Below are positions 44,901 through 52,610 of a DNA stretch of 64,000 nt, one piece after another. A model generated the notes under the pieces. That model ran no database searches. It saw nothing but the letters and a program-made list of their open reading frames with translations, and was not told the DNA's origin. Position 1 is the first letter of the stretch; each line of letters opens with the position of its first letter. Source of the stretch: Heliocidaris erythrogramma (Eukaryota; Echinodermata; Echinoidea; Camarodonta; Echinometridae); assembly GCA_025617745.1 (NCBI GenBank), contig CM046858.1, positions 28,968,534 through 29,032,533 of the forward strand, read 5' to 3'. A program made the position numbers and the translations under genes.

Positions 44901-45581
44901 ACGAGATCAAACTGAAAAGTAATAAGCGAAACATTTTAGAGAATGATATCCGTAGTTGTACAGTTGCGGATTGTTTTTTTCGCGTGTAACTACCGTATGG
45001 CAAGCCTTATTACTATTTTAAGTGATTTTGTGATATCAAGAAATCGAATTTGTGATATCATGAAATCAAATTAGTGATATCACAAAATGAAATTTGTGAT
45101 ATCAAGAATTCGAGTTTGTGATATCACGAATTGAATTTGTGATATCACAAATTTGATTTCTTGATATCAAAAATTGGGTTTATGTGATAAACCAATGGGA
45201 ATTTGTGATATAAAAAATTCAATTCGTGATACCACACATTCGAATTCGTGATATCAAAAAATCACTTTAAATAGTAAAAAGGCTTGCCATACTGCCGCAT
45301 TAAATACTCACATCGGAGACAATAGTTGACTTATACTGGCTGTCATCATACTCCCACCCCGCATCGCACGCGATGGTTTTAGTGTCCCCGTTGCTGTAGT
45401 TGAACGGGTCTATCCCGGGCCAGAATCCCACTCCTGACACGTTGTATTTCTCACATTGTGCGTACTCTAGCTCCCCATCTGACGTGTAGTTAGACGGAAT
45501 GCTTCCTTCTTTCTTAGCGAGTTCGCATTCGTCGACGGTGAGCCCATAGGCATTGCAGTCATACGGATCCCATTCTGGAAC
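23523..45581 (-). CDS. SLC22-family (organic ion transporter-like) gene, ten exons found
   Basis: Ten minus-strand exons join with consistent phases: 45581-45312, 44911-44808, 34199-34045, 32881-32713, 32021-31883, 31177-31086, 28975-28767, 26480-26372, 25292-25083 and 23670-23523. They code for 534 residues plus a stop. The family signatures appear in order: a Cys-rich extracellular loop with three N-glycosylation sequons, STIVSDFDLVC, the MFS loop FGVLSDAIGRW, the EYVGPSKR helix-5 region, [43 protein letters not shown] and the [10 protein letters not shown] end of the last helix. SLC22 proteins are plasma-membrane transporters with 12 helices; the substrate (organic cation, anion or carnitine) cannot be read from the sequence. 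The first exon (start codon, helix 1) was not found and may lie beyond 45.6 kb. Introns hold many transposons, and the longest is 10.6 kb. Confidence 0.9.
23771..24333. mobile_element. mariner-type MITE in SLC22-like intron
   Basis: Ends CAGGGTTGGAAAAAAGTTTG and its complement, flanked by TA at 23769-23770 and 24334-24335. ~30 bp inverted ends, 563 bp, no transposase. TA target and CAGGGTTGG tip are typical of Tc1/mariner. Confidence 0.8.
24560..24800. repeat. polypyrimidine (CCT)n tract
   Basis: About 240 bp almost entirely C and T with many CTCCTC repeats, in an SLC22-like intron. Polypurine-polypyrimidine mirror symmetry could allow triplex formation; this is inference. Confidence 0.75.
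25083..25292 (-). CDS. SLC22-like exon: helices 11-12
   Basis: 210 bp ending [14 protein letters not shown] and GEDFAK. A TAA would follow at 25079-25081 if read through, but the sequence there is a good AA|GTAAGA donor and phase 2 fits the last exon at 23670. Confidence 0.88.
25385..25650 (-). repeat. tRNA-derived SINE, diverged
   Basis: In minus orientation it shows AGTTCGAGACCAG-type B-box sequence near 25630-25640, then the SINE body with GCCACTCTGAACCCAGGTG near 25510. It matches the layout of the SINE at 55815-56118. Confidence 0.5.
25908..26303. mobile_element. MITE, family TTAAAGAnAAGGTTGAG, copy 1
   Basis: Starts TTAAAGAGAAGGTTGAGTTC and ends CAGAACTCAACTTTATC, an inverted repeat of ~20 bp. 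The interior matches copy 2 at 28022-28404 over most of its length (shared TTGTGAGCTT, ATTGCTCTTCAAA, ATTTCTGTGTGCA). A poly-C run follows at 26320-26333. Confidence 0.65.
26372..26480 (-). CDS. SLC22-like exon: helices 10-11 region
   Basis: 109 bp encoding [20 protein letters not shown] and ELYPTSIR, highly conserved in the family. TTCAG acceptor, ATCAG|GTGAGA donor. Confidence 0.9.
26640..26957. repeat. T-rich low complexity and (TA)n
   Basis: T-dominated sequence containing an imperfect duplication (TTTTTAATTTAATTTATTTAGG near 26770 and 26887), ending in (TA) about 20 times at 26912-26950. Confidence 0.75.
26958..27100. mobile_element. short MITE with GGGTACATTAGG ends
   Basis: GGGTACATTAGG near 26961 and CCTAATGTACCC near 27088 form inverted ends; two more CCTAATGTA motifs lie inside. 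No duplication of the target identified. Confidence 0.45.
27118..27590. repeat. poly-C hAT-like MITE remnants
   Basis: Several C runs (largest near 27367-27395 and 27548-27568) in a G/C-homopolymer-rich body, with the right end AATCCTGGTGCCGCCACTG. Body phrases such as CTTGTCAGGGAATTATGGAG and GGGAAACTGG recur in 31371-31668 and 59659-59994, so it is the same family. Left end unclear. Confidence 0.6.
27785..28570. repeat. inverted repeat enclosing MITE copy 2
   Basis: Left arm 27785-27975 and right arm 28390-28570 are reverse complements with indels. Shared blocks are GAAGGTAATTAAC, TTGCAATAACTTTTT, AACGATATCACT, ATGACGCCC and ACGTCAGCAAATG. The loop holds the MITE copy at 28022-28404. CACACGAGGCGTCATTT occurs on its inner left flank and again at 28588-28604, and also ends the element at 48396-48975. 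Confidence 0.6.
28022..28404. mobile_element. MITE, family TTAAAGAnAAGGTTGAG, copy 2
   Basis: GGGTGAGTTCCGGGGAAG start and CCAGAACTTAACTTTATC end; same interior as copy 1 at 25908-26303 in the same orientation. A 107-codon frame inside is not a gene. Confidence 0.6.
28767..28975 (-). CDS. SLC22-like exon: helices 7-9
   Basis: 209 bp encoding [18 protein letters not shown], then [20 protein letters not shown] and RKPSLIAL; the second MFS loop is YFGRKP. ATCAG acceptor, ATTC|GTAAGT donor. Confidence 0.9.
29031..29643. mobile_element. MITE, family TTAAAGAnAAGGTTGAG, copy 3, with LINE tail inside
   Basis: TTAAAGATAAAGTTGAGTCC at 29031 and GAACTCAACCTTTTCTTTAA ending at 29643 give TTAA-bounded inverted ends. 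Inside, 29455-29575 is a CR1/L2-like 3' tail (AATGCGCTATACAAAAAG then an ATT microsatellite), inserted in plus orientation. Confidence 0.6.
30225..30720 (+). pseudogene. LINE reverse transcriptase fragment
   Basis: Plus-strand text [17 protein letters not shown], then [15 protein letters not shown] and NCGVP. After frameshifts follow a YADDTNLF region near 30494-30520 and LSLNRE near 30600. Both ends are missing and several frameshifts are needed. Inserted in an SLC22-like intron opposite to the gene's direction. Confidence 0.8.
31086..31177 (-). CDS. SLC22-like exon: LDLFRT loop and start of helix 7
   Basis: 92 bp encoding [26 protein letters not shown] acceptor, TTG|GTGAGT donor, phase 0 in and 2 out. 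Confidence 0.88.
31371..31668. mobile_element. hAT-like MITE with poly-C runs
   Basis: Starts CAGTGACG and ends CCTGGATCCGCCCCTG, flanked by the 8 bp duplication CCTCCGTG at 31363-31370 and 31669-31676. Interior has C-rich runs near 31470-31498 and 31526-31546. Open frames on both strands are low-complexity artefacts. Lies in an SLC22-like intron. Confidence 0.8.
31883..32021 (-). CDS. SLC22-like exon: intracellular loop with PESARWL
   Basis: 139 bp encoding [20 protein letters not shown] and a lysine-rich cytosolic loop. The acceptor GAAAG|G is pyrimidine-poor but is the only one matching the phase; CAA|GTAAGT donor. Confidence 0.87.
32400..32695. repeat. (TAA)n-rich low complexity
   Basis: Nearly 300 bp of TAA/ATA trinucleotide-like sequence in an SLC22-like intron, with no coding signal. 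Confidence 0.7.
32713..32881 (-). CDS. SLC22-like exon: helices 5-6
   Basis: 169 bp beginning [16 protein letters not shown], a family-typical helix 4/5 signature, through the [16 protein letters not shown] helix. CTTCAG acceptor, AT|GTAAGG donor. Confidence 0.9.
33600..33960. repeat. CCGGACAACTACC-like minisatellite, then TTTTG/TTG tract and G run
   Basis: 33610-33670 contains diverged copies of the GGACAACTACC unit seen at 60328-60640. 33828-33946 is (TTTTG)n, (TTTG)n and (TTG)n, directly followed by a 14 bp G run and a poly-C hAT-like right-end fragment (AAAATCCTGGAT near 34011). Confidence 0.6.
34045..34199 (-). CDS. SLC22-like exon: helices 3-4
   Basis: 155 bp encoding [15 protein letters not shown] through [15 protein letters not shown] and a following hydrophobic stretch. 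ATGCAG acceptor, TTAG|GTAGGT donor. It lies 10.6 kb from the exon above, across the THAP-element intron. Confidence 0.88.
34736..34869. mobile_element. 134 bp near-perfect palindromic MITE
   Basis: Starts GGGCAGCGTTTCATTAAACC and ends with its near complement; the arms (~55 bp each, through GTACAAGTT and GACATCCCATTGAAACGC) pair almost throughout with a loop of ~15 bp. Tips resemble those of the fold at 48799-48936. Confidence 0.7.
35488..36100. repeat. pair of ~155 bp direct repeats
   Basis: 35488-35640 and 35947-36100 share AAAGTGCCCAA, ATTATTTCACnCAGAGAGGCT and ACATAGAACCTTA-type blocks in the same order. A segment between them (CTTGCTTCTCACCCTCAATTC near 35889) recurs inverted at about 40990. 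Non-coding. Confidence 0.55.
36101..38249. other. intronic sequence, nothing recognised
   Basis: Part of the 10.6 kb SLC22-like intron. No gene, RNA or element structure is supported. A G run lies at 36782-36790 and another at 37739-37749. Confidence 0.4.
38925..39149 (+). pseudogene. P2X7-intracellular-domain-like N-terminal fragment
   Basis: 74 codons, acidic and serine-rich ([18 protein letters not shown]) followed by [13 protein letters not shown]. This resembles the YxFEP start of element-borne proteins annotated as P2X purinoceptor 7-like in marine invertebrates. The zinc-binding core is missing because the element is deleted there. Confidence 0.6.
39150..39290 (-). pseudogene. THAP domain fragment
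   Basis: The minus strand matches the THAP coding segment of copy 2: a [21 protein letters not shown] stretch and TRAE. Both the first Cys block and the final CSDHF block are damaged or at the deletion joint. Confidence 0.6.
39765..40608 (-). pseudogene. CR1/L2-like LINE 3' part
   Basis: A minus-strand frame (40608-40090) encodes [38 protein letters not shown] and [17 protein letters not shown], typical of the C-terminal half of CR1-like RTs. The element continues to a 3' tail near 39840-39800 (ATGCGCTATATAAGAACTGT) ending in an ATT microsatellite at 39768-39795. Truncated upstream. Confidence 0.8.
42440..42610 (-). repeat. LINE/SINE 3' end with (AATTG)n tail
   Basis: Plus strand shows (ATTCA)n at 42450-42472, then AAATTTATTGATCAAATTTG and a body. 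Read on the minus strand it is a 3' untranslated end with a pentanucleotide tail. A similar tail lies at 54433. Confidence 0.5.
42820..42870. repeat. right-end fragment of a poly-C hAT-like MITE
   Basis: A 20 bp C run followed by GCCAATTGTGCCCGTACGCC resembles the right end of the CGTACG-tipped elements. No left end. Confidence 0.4.
43797..43920. mobile_element. 124 bp hAT-like hairpin MITE with G run and C run
   Basis: CATGGGCGCCAATCCTCACA at the left pairs with the complement at the right over ~37 bp. The arms end in a G run (43833-43843) facing a C run (43870-43883). Flanked by 8 bp duplications GTTACAAG at 43789-43796 and 43921-43928. hAT assignment from duplication length and end sequence. 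Confidence 0.85.
44808..44911 (-). CDS. SLC22-like exon: helix 2 and MFS loop
   Basis: 104 bp starting [15 protein letters not shown] and ending FGVLSDA, the first half of the G-x-L-S-D-x-x-G-R loop between helices 2 and 3. TTTCAG acceptor and GC|GTAAGA donor; ends in phase 2. The conserved basic residue after SD is Ala here. Confidence 0.88.
44998..45289. mobile_element. MITE with internal GATATC minisatellite
   Basis: Inverted ends TGGCAAGCCTT..TTACTATTT and complement, flanked by TA (44996-44997 and 45290-45291). The interior is ~9 copies of a ~24 bp unit with palindromic GTGATATCAC cores in alternating variants. Lies in the 396 bp intron between two SLC22-like exons, filling most of it. 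Confidence 0.75.
45312..45581 (-). CDS. SLC22-like exon: large extracellular loop
   Basis: 90 codons, phase 0 at both ends, CCACAG acceptor before GTTCCAGAATGG and GAT|GTGAGT donor. Encodes the loop after helix 1 with sequons NYT, NVS and NYS and four cysteines, ending STIVSD. This is the most upstream exon recognised. Confidence 0.88.
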
Positions 45582-47040
45582 CTGTGGTGATAATAGTAAT
45601 AATTCACGGCTCTCTAGATTTTTTAGCAGCGATACCTTGTGTTCTTGGAAAAAGTAACTGAAAGACGGTCGTAAGACTCCAAATGAGACTTTAATCTGAT
45701 ATGAGTTTCAAAATTTTAGTTAATAACAAACAAAAGTGCCAATGGTTTTGTCCTAAACCCAATATCTATACCATATATGTAATATAAAATGAAATACTGA
45801 CAATCAAACATCTTGAAAACAGGAGCCAATCAGCCATTTTCACTGTCACAATTGAATCCAGCAGGTCAAAATCTGTAAGAAGAGACATTCAAGAAGCAGA
45901 TTTTTTTTGGAAAAATAGTTCACCGGAGGTACACTCTAGATCACTTCTCTTTGTAGATAGGCCGTACATAGGCCTACCTTGATATTTAAAAAGTAAGTAT
46001 TTTTCATCTATATGTAAACCTTGGGTTGATTGTTATATATCTTGCAATGATTTATGAATCCACCTGCAAATGATTCATTTCTCCTCATACTTGGCGGGTT
46101 TGTTTGGGGTTTTTTTACAAAAGATTAAGGTCTACTAACAAAGCAATAGTCAATAATGTGACGTAAGATTGAGAGGTTTATCTTATCACTTCGTGTTCCT
46201 TTAAACTCGTTCGTCTCTTTCGATATTATGTAATCAGAATGAATTTGTAACAAGCCATTAGCCATCGGTTCTTTGTAATATTTCGCTAACCAAGCTTCTC
46301 TCTAAAACTAGTGCCATATTTTCATACGATGGAGACTTCTTTTTATACGTTCTTACATTCTTATGATTTTTCTATTATCTATTATCAAATATGGCTATTC
46401 TTATAATGTCAACGGTAGTTCAATTTGAAATCTCTCCCTATCATGAAGTATAAAGACAATTAAACATTGTTTGAACTGTTTGCATATTAATGTAATTATT
46501 GTTTTTATCACGTACATAATAGTAAATATCGCAATCCGGTCTTCGGACTGGAAGAATGGAAATTTACTCAGTAAACTAATTCAATCAATTAAAGACACAG
46601 CCATAAGGACACTCTGTGCAGAGTCAACATAGCTTTTAAGATTAAAAGGCTATTAGAATTCAGCCTAAAATGTGTATATTATTACAATATCTCTCCAAAT
46701 TTTCATCATCAACTTCATACTAGGGAAACAGAGAAATAAAAACAATTTTATTTTCAACTAAAGTTAAATTTTTTTATCGAAATGATATCTTGTCACGACG
46801 ATTATCATTAAACAATGTCAATGAAAATAAGAGGAGATAGATAAAGCATATGAAAAACGTAACAGAACAAAATGGTTTGAAAAATATTGTATAGCAGGGA
46901 GATCGTTGAGGGTGCATATAGAAATCTCTATAAGAGGGTTGTCATTTTTTTGCTTCAACCACTTGGTAGGAATGCATAGTACAATGAAATACATCCGTAT
47001 TATCCGTGCGGCATTCCGTATGTTTATGGTTTTGATAGCA
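45582..47040. other. upstream intron or 5' flank of the SLC22-like gene
   Basis: No exon carrying a start codon and first membrane helix was recognised. AT-rich, non-coding. Confidence 0.4.
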
Positions 47041-47044
47041 TCAG

Positions 47045-47142
47045 TGCTATACGGTTGCCATGCTAAAGCCGGGGTAATAATATGCAGGGCCCTCAGGGAG
47101 AACATATTTAGTACTGATGAGGCTACCCTTGGTAAACAAGAC

Positions 47143-47180
<38 letters not shown>

Positions 47181-47185
47181 TTATA
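47045..47185 (+). repeat. SINE 3' part with (AAT)n tail
   Basis: GCCATGCTAAAGCCGGGGTA and GCAGGGCCCTCAGGGAGAAC match the body of the SINE at 55815-56118 (GCTAAAGCCAGGGTAATAAT), ending in (AAT)n at 47147-47180. Confidence 0.6.
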
Positions 47186-47440
47186 TTTATATTATATCCA
47201 CCATATATGCTCAAGCGCTATTACGAATTATTACCCCGGTCATCGGATTCTGACATGCCTGCACACAATGTGTGCACTTTAATCCGCTCCCTGGGGAGTA
47301 TAGCAAGAGCAGTACAGTGACGCTCAAATTGCTAAACAAACGACATTAACTTTCGCATCCTACCGGGTACCCATTTAACACCTGGGTGGAGAGTGGCAAA
47401 TGTAGATTAACGTCTTGGATAGAAGGGGAGGGCGCAGACG
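47186..47440 (-). repeat. SINE body in reverse orientation
   Basis: TACCGGGTACCCATTTAACA, then CCTGGGTGGAGAGTGGCAAA (47362-47400), is the reverse complement of the SINE body near 55940-55960. Together with the plus-strand SINE it forms a head-to-tail-facing pair around the microsatellite. Confidence 0.6.
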
Positions 47441-48073
47441 CTTTTGGATACTCACTCTTCAAACGGTTAGAATAAACACTCCCGGTGCGGGGGATTTTTA
47501 ACAAATTTGCTGTAGTTTTTATGTGGTTTGGAAAATGAACCTTTAAGAACCATTCAACTTACCGCACACCAGTGATCTACAGAAGCTCCTATAAACACAG
47601 TTATGAGACTCTCCCAAGAGTTGGTAAATATCAGAATACACACCAAGGTATATACCCTAATCTGATATGGCCCAAACTCTCCAACAGTCTTCAAAATATC
47701 GTCAAACTTCATATTTTCCGACCAAAAGTACTAATTCCCAACAAAACTTGTCATCTCTTGAGAAGTAAGTTCGTTGCCAAGAAAATATTAGGTGTGATGG
47801 TACTTCGTCAGTCTAATTGTTATATTTGTCTTGGTCGGTTTATTAACGTGTCTACAAAATAAATCGTTCAAGGTCCCTTGTAAACCATATTAGGACAACG
47901 ATTATACAGTTTGTCGAAAGCTAGTCTGCCGATCCAGTTATCTATCCTTAGGTTATACGTTACAGATATTGTTTATTCAAGTGCCACTGGCCTTAGAAGT
48001 TGAGTTATTCGATACTACAAAATCAAGAAGAGGTACGGAGGAACTTTGGTGCTCTTTGGACAAAGTCAAAATA

Positions 48074-48283
48074 CAGCCCTGGAAAAAATATTAGACCAAC
48101 CTTCTGTAATAAAGGTATAGAATATGCATTCAAATTAATGAAAATGATTTGTCTTTGTATTTCATTGAATGAATAACAAATTCCAGCACTTGTAGCTTGC
48201 TTTTATGATATTTTATTTCCTTCTTACCACAAATATAACACTTTCGGTAACCATTATTGGTCTAATAATTTTTTTCCATGGCT
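48074..48283. mobile_element. mariner-type MITE
   Basis: CAGCCCTGGAAAAAATATTA and complement TAATAATTTTTTTCCATGGCTG, flanked by TA on both sides (48072-48073, 48284-48285). 210 bp, non-coding. Confidence 0.8.
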
Positions 48284-48395
48284 GTATTATACTACAATTA
48301 GCCCGTTTTACCATTCTTTTGTGTATATTTTCTATTGTTAATGGCAAATGGGTATACTGATCTTTCTACCCAAGCGAAGTTGAAGTGATGGCCTT

Positions 48396-48975
48396 TATGC
48401 CCTGCTCACACGAGGCGTCATTTCGGTTGAGTCGGTACCATGCACTATACTGGATTATGCGCACGACAAATACTAAATTATCCAGAGTGCAGTTTTGATT
48501 GAAATAGACCTGCACGGGGGATAATTTATTATTTGGAGTTCATATAGTCCAGAAATGGTGCATATTAAATATATCATGCATTAATTGTTATAGTAAATAG
48601 ACCTCTAGATCTATAACTGTTTATTAATCATAGTCATGGTGCACGATCGTGCACTATAACACAATTTTTGCACGTCACGTGATGCGAATCTAACCAATCA
48701 CATCGCGTATTATACATACACTATTTACTATTAAAATATATCACTCTTTCATGACAAGCAAATTAAAGATCGTACAAGTCACTGACGCAGTCCTGCATGG
48801 GGAGCGTTTCATGAAAGGAAGTTGTCGGATATTTTATCCGACAACTGTTTTAAGCTACTGAAATCATTGCATCTGATTGGCTGAGAGCAAATTTGTCGGA
48901 TAAAATATCTGACAAGTCTTTCCATGTAACGCCCCCAGGCCTCAGCAAATGACGCCTCGTGTGAGTCGGGCTTTA
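48396..48975. mobile_element. MITE with CTCACACGAGGCGTCATTT ends, fold inserted
   Basis: Left end TATGCCCTGCTCACACGAGG and right end as its near complement (to 48975). Within it 48799-48936 is a separate fold: GGGGAGCGTTTCATGAAAGG to its near complement GTAACGCCCCC, with inner pair GTCGGATATTTTATCCGAC. A related but shorter fold lies at 49956-50030. Confidence 0.65.
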
Positions 48976-49955
48976 GAGCTTGTTATGCAGTGGCGTTGCT
49001 ACAGGAGGTACACCCAGCGAGGAAAAATCGCAAGGTAACAACAATTTGAAGGAAAAAAATAGGTAGAGAGGGACAGAGACAGATACAGAGACAGAAAAAA
49101 TAAAGAAAGAAAGAAAGGGAGCGGGGAAAGTGAACTGGAAAGGAAGACGATATACCAAATTATTTTATGCAAGATGTCCTGTCTCATTCCCACATACAAT
49201 CAGCATTTTGATGAAGCAGGTAAAATAAAGGGGGAAAAAAATAATTATTTGAAAAATAACATTTATTATGCCATCCGATAGGATATTACGAATCATCTTG
49301 GCAGTTTTGCTCTTATTGTTGTTCTATGTCTGTAAATGAACCAAAGGCCTACTGTGTTGGTCACTATATGTTTCTCAGTGTTTCTCAGTTTGATACCTAT
49401 CCAAATATTTGCAAGTGCTTGTCGTATCACAGATCTGCATGAACCTAAACTAGAGTTGTAAACAAATCCATAAAAGCGTCATTACAGGAGATTGGAAAGA
49501 TATACGCCCCTCCCCATACCTTGTTGGTACCGGGGGCCCGGGAAACAAATCCGCCGCCCCCCCCCCCCCCCCCTCCAACCCAAGCACCCACCCGTAACCT
49601 ACTGTGCTACTTTATTGCAGTTACCGAGACCCCGTCGATTCTGCTGATGTCTCTGATATTTGTTTTATATTCGTCATCTTTAAATAATTAGTTTTACTGC
49701 ATTTTGTAAAGTAAGAAACTCATATATTTTTTCAAAAGTAATGCCTTTCATCGGCTTATTAGCAAAAGATTGCGTAACAAAATGACGTCATTTTCAGCCA
49801 GCCTCCTGAATCTCAAACGCTCGTCAGCTGTTGTAGCCCAAACTCGCAACTTTTCTGTCTCCAAAAGCAGCTCTCACACGTGCTCCCATGCCCCCTTATC
49901 AACGCCACTGACTAATTACATTTGAAACAGTCTATGTGAACGCTCTGTCTTCAAG
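48976..49955. other. non-coding sequence
   Basis: Nothing coding. A C run at 49556-49573 is preceded by CGGGAAACAAATCCGCCGCC, perhaps another poly-C MITE remnant. Confidence 0.4.
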
Positions 49956-50030
49956 AGGGCGTTTCATGAAAGGACTTGTCAGATGCAAGGATTTCGGTAG
50001 CTTATAACTTCCTTTCATGAAACGCTCCCC
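49956..50030. mobile_element. 75 bp palindromic MITE
   Basis: GGGCGTTTCATGAAAGGA at the left and its complement TCCTTTCATGAAACGCTCCCC at the right. Same family as the fold at 48799-48936 but shortened. Confidence 0.6.
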
Positions 50031-50162
50031 TGATCGATCTAAAGCATATATAAAGCACTACACATATGCCTACTCAGTCCATCTCACAAACAGGAGGAGG
50101 TGGTATTAACTGTCTCTTACAGTTGCGAAGATATTGTTATCTATTACATCTTTTAAAACCGT

Positions 50163-50390
50163 GTGTATATAGTACAAACGGAGATGCGAAGGTCGTGGGT
50201 TCGACCCCGGCACGGCGCTTATGTCCTTGAGCAAGGCATTTTATCTACATTGCTCCTTTCGACCCAGGTTATAAATGGATACCCGGTAGGATGCGAAATT
50301 CATTGCGGTTTGTTTAGCATCGTGTCTGTAAAAATGCCTCCTGGCTGGAACGCTCCTCAGGGAGTGGAGAAGGCGCACATAAGATAATAT
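50163..50390 (+). repeat. tRNA-derived SINE
   Basis: GGTCGTGGGTTCGACCCCGG supplies a B-box; the body CCTTGAGCAAGGCATTTTAT and GACCCAGGTTATAAATGG continues as in related SINEs. The A-box region is degraded. Confidence 0.65.
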
Positions 50391-50506
50391 ATATAAGATA
50401 ATATATCTCGCCATGACGACATAATTTTTTGTTAAGTCGACTTGGTAAGATAATTAATGTCGCCATGTCGACTTATAATTTTTGAGAAGTCGACTTGGCA
50501 AGATAG

Positions 50507-51117
50507 TAGGGACTTTTAGAATTGCACGTCCACTTAGTCGACTGGTACGCAAGGACATCATTCTATGCCACTGCGCATGCGCCACTCGCCCTCTCCCTGT
50601 CCTCCTCCCTGACTTGCAAAATCGAGAACGTGTTCACTTCGTTTTTGCGGTGCTCCGAAATCTTCGACGAGGTTCACGTATATGACGTCATCAGAACAGC
50701 TCAACTATCACTATGAACATGACGAACAAAGAAGCGGACAATTTATGCAGCTCCTCACATGTACCCTTCACAATTGCACTGGTTAACAAAAGAACATCCA
50801 TTCATTGCTATCCTGTAAAAATATGTAGAACAGGTGTCACATAATAGCAGTGAAGGGATGTCCTTTTGTCTACTAGAGCTATTGTGGACGGTAGAATGAG
50901 GAGCTGCATAAATTGTCCGCTCTCTTTGTCATCGTGTTCATAGTGTATTATGCTCATCCGTTGAGTGTATACTTCCGGTTGACGTCGACGGTACGTACAC
51001 GTCGAGTGAAATCTAAAATGATCACAACTGTAGTCAACATGGGCAGTCGACGACGTTGACATGCGCGAATTAGTCGACTGGGACGAAGTACTAGTCCACT
51101 GCTTCTAAAAGTCCCTA
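50507..51117. mobile_element. TA-flanked MITE 1 (GGGACTTTTAGAA ends)
   Basis: TAGGGACTTTTAGAA start and TTCTAAAAGTCCCTA end with TA on both sides. It contains a CACTA-like insertion at 50709-50945 that the inverted relative at 51278-51647 lacks. Confidence 0.75.
50709..50945. mobile_element. CACTA-like MITE nested in MITE 1
   Basis: CACTATGAAC at the left, GTTCATAGTG at the right, with ~50 bp inverted arms (GCGGACAATTTATGCAGCTC shared). Flanked by TAT at 50706-50708 and 50946-50948. MITE 2 shows the uninterrupted site (CAACTATATGCTC). CACTA tips plus a 3 bp duplication are the hallmarks of CACTA/EnSpm elements. Confidence 0.8.
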
Positions 51118-51277
51118 ATATATCTCGCCATGACGACATAATTTTTTTGTTAAGTCCACTTGTCAAGATAATATATCTCGCCATGACGACATAATTTTTT
51201 TGTTTAGTCGACTTGGTAAGATAATTTATGTCGCCATGTTGACTTATAATTTTGGGGAAGTCCACTTGTCAAGATAA

Positions 51278-51647
51278 TAGGGACTTTTAGAAGCAGTGGA
51301 CTAGAACTTCGTCCCAGTCGACTAATTCGCGCATGTCAACGTCGTCGACTGCCCGTGTTGACTACAGTTCTGATCATTTTAGATTTCACTCGACGTGTAC
51401 GTACCGTCGACGTCAACCGGAAGTACACACTCAACGGAGGAGCATATAGTTGAGCTGTTCTGATGACGTCATATACGTGAACCTCGTCGAAGATTTCGGA
51501 GCACCGCAAAAACGAAGTGAACACGTTCTCGATTTTGCAAGTCAGGGAGAAGGACAGGGAGAGGGCGAGTGGCGCATGCGCAGTGGCGTAGAATGATGTC
51601 CTTGCGTACCAGTCGACTAAGTGGACGTGCAATTCTAAAAGTCCCTA
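51278..51647. mobile_element. TA-flanked MITE 2, inverted relative of MITE 1
   Basis: Same GGGACTTTTAGAA ends and TA flanks (51278-51279 and 51646-51647). Its two halves are reverse complements of 50946-51115 and 50509-50708, at high identity. Confidence 0.8.
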
Positions 51648-52610
51648 GTATATCTCGCCATGACGACATGTATTTTTGTTAGGTCGACTTGTCAAGATAA
51701 TTTATATCGTCATGTCGACTTATAAAAGTTATTAAGTCGACATGGTTAGATAAATATCTTTACAAGTTGACAAAATATGGATATTAAGTCGACTTATTTT
51801 TATTTTAGATATTTTATCTCGACAAGTCGACTTAATATCCATATTTTGTCTACTTGTAAAGATATTTATCTAACCATGTCAACATGGCGACATAAATTAT
51901 CTTACCCAGTCGACTTAACAAAAAAAATATGTCCTCATGGCGAGATATATTATATTGCCAAGTCCACTTCCCAAAAATTATAAGTCGACAAGGTTAGATA
52001 AATATCTTTACAAGTCGACAAAATATGGATATTAAGTCGACTTGTCGAGATAAAATATCTCGACAAGTCGTCAAGTCGAATGGCACTTTAACGCCTCCGT
52101 ATAAATGGTTGCCAAATTAGGCATATATAGTTTTATGGTAAAATGTTGATATGTATGGAAAGCTAAAGGACCCACCTTTCATATGATATGAAAAAATTGA
52201 CAAAAAGTTCATGCATCGATGAGCTGTGCTCACTTAAAGGGTCACTAAAATAAAAAAATAATTGCCCATTTTTCGTAGGAAGGTGTCATCAGGAGCCAAA
52301 AAATATCCATCACACAATTTTTTATGCATTCAGTCATATTTTATAATCATTTGAAAAGTATATTTTTGCTGATTTACACAGTCATAAGCCCCGCCCCTAA
52401 AAAAACCCATCGAAGCGACATTGTGATCACGTGATCTGTGACGCATGAAAAGTAATATTCCACTAACCTATACCGTGCGCGCCCGGAGGCCCCCGGCAGG
52501 CCCAGGCCGGTGCCGAGCATGATATTCACTGCATCGACCATTTGCATTGCGTATTTTCGCGGTTTAATTCCTCACAATAACTTTGATTTTGGGACACATT
52601 TTCATCAATA

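Larger units (their letters stand above)
50391..52085. repeat. GTCGACTT-rich palindromic repeat block hosting two MITEs
   Basis: Repeated phrases TCGCCATGACGACATAATTT and AAGTCGACTTGTCAAGATAA occur at ~50 bp spacing at 50391-50506, 51118-51277 and 51648-52080, in both orientations, so that long stretches can pair. The last part contains the perfect palindrome GTCGAGATAAAATATCTCGAC near 52043-52064. Short frames seen twice on opposite strands come from inverted copies and are not genes. Confidence 0.7.

Noticed and set aside
45826..45880. Candidate first exon of the SLC22-like gene on the minus strand
   Set aside because: A CTTACAG acceptor-like site and a short open stretch (DFDLLDSIV) are present, but there is no helix 1, and no donor in phase 0.
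50482..51669. Two similar frames on opposite strands (near 50482-50716 and 51336-51669) as a gene pair
   Set aside because: They are the same MITE sequence in inverted orientation; the encoded text is incidental.
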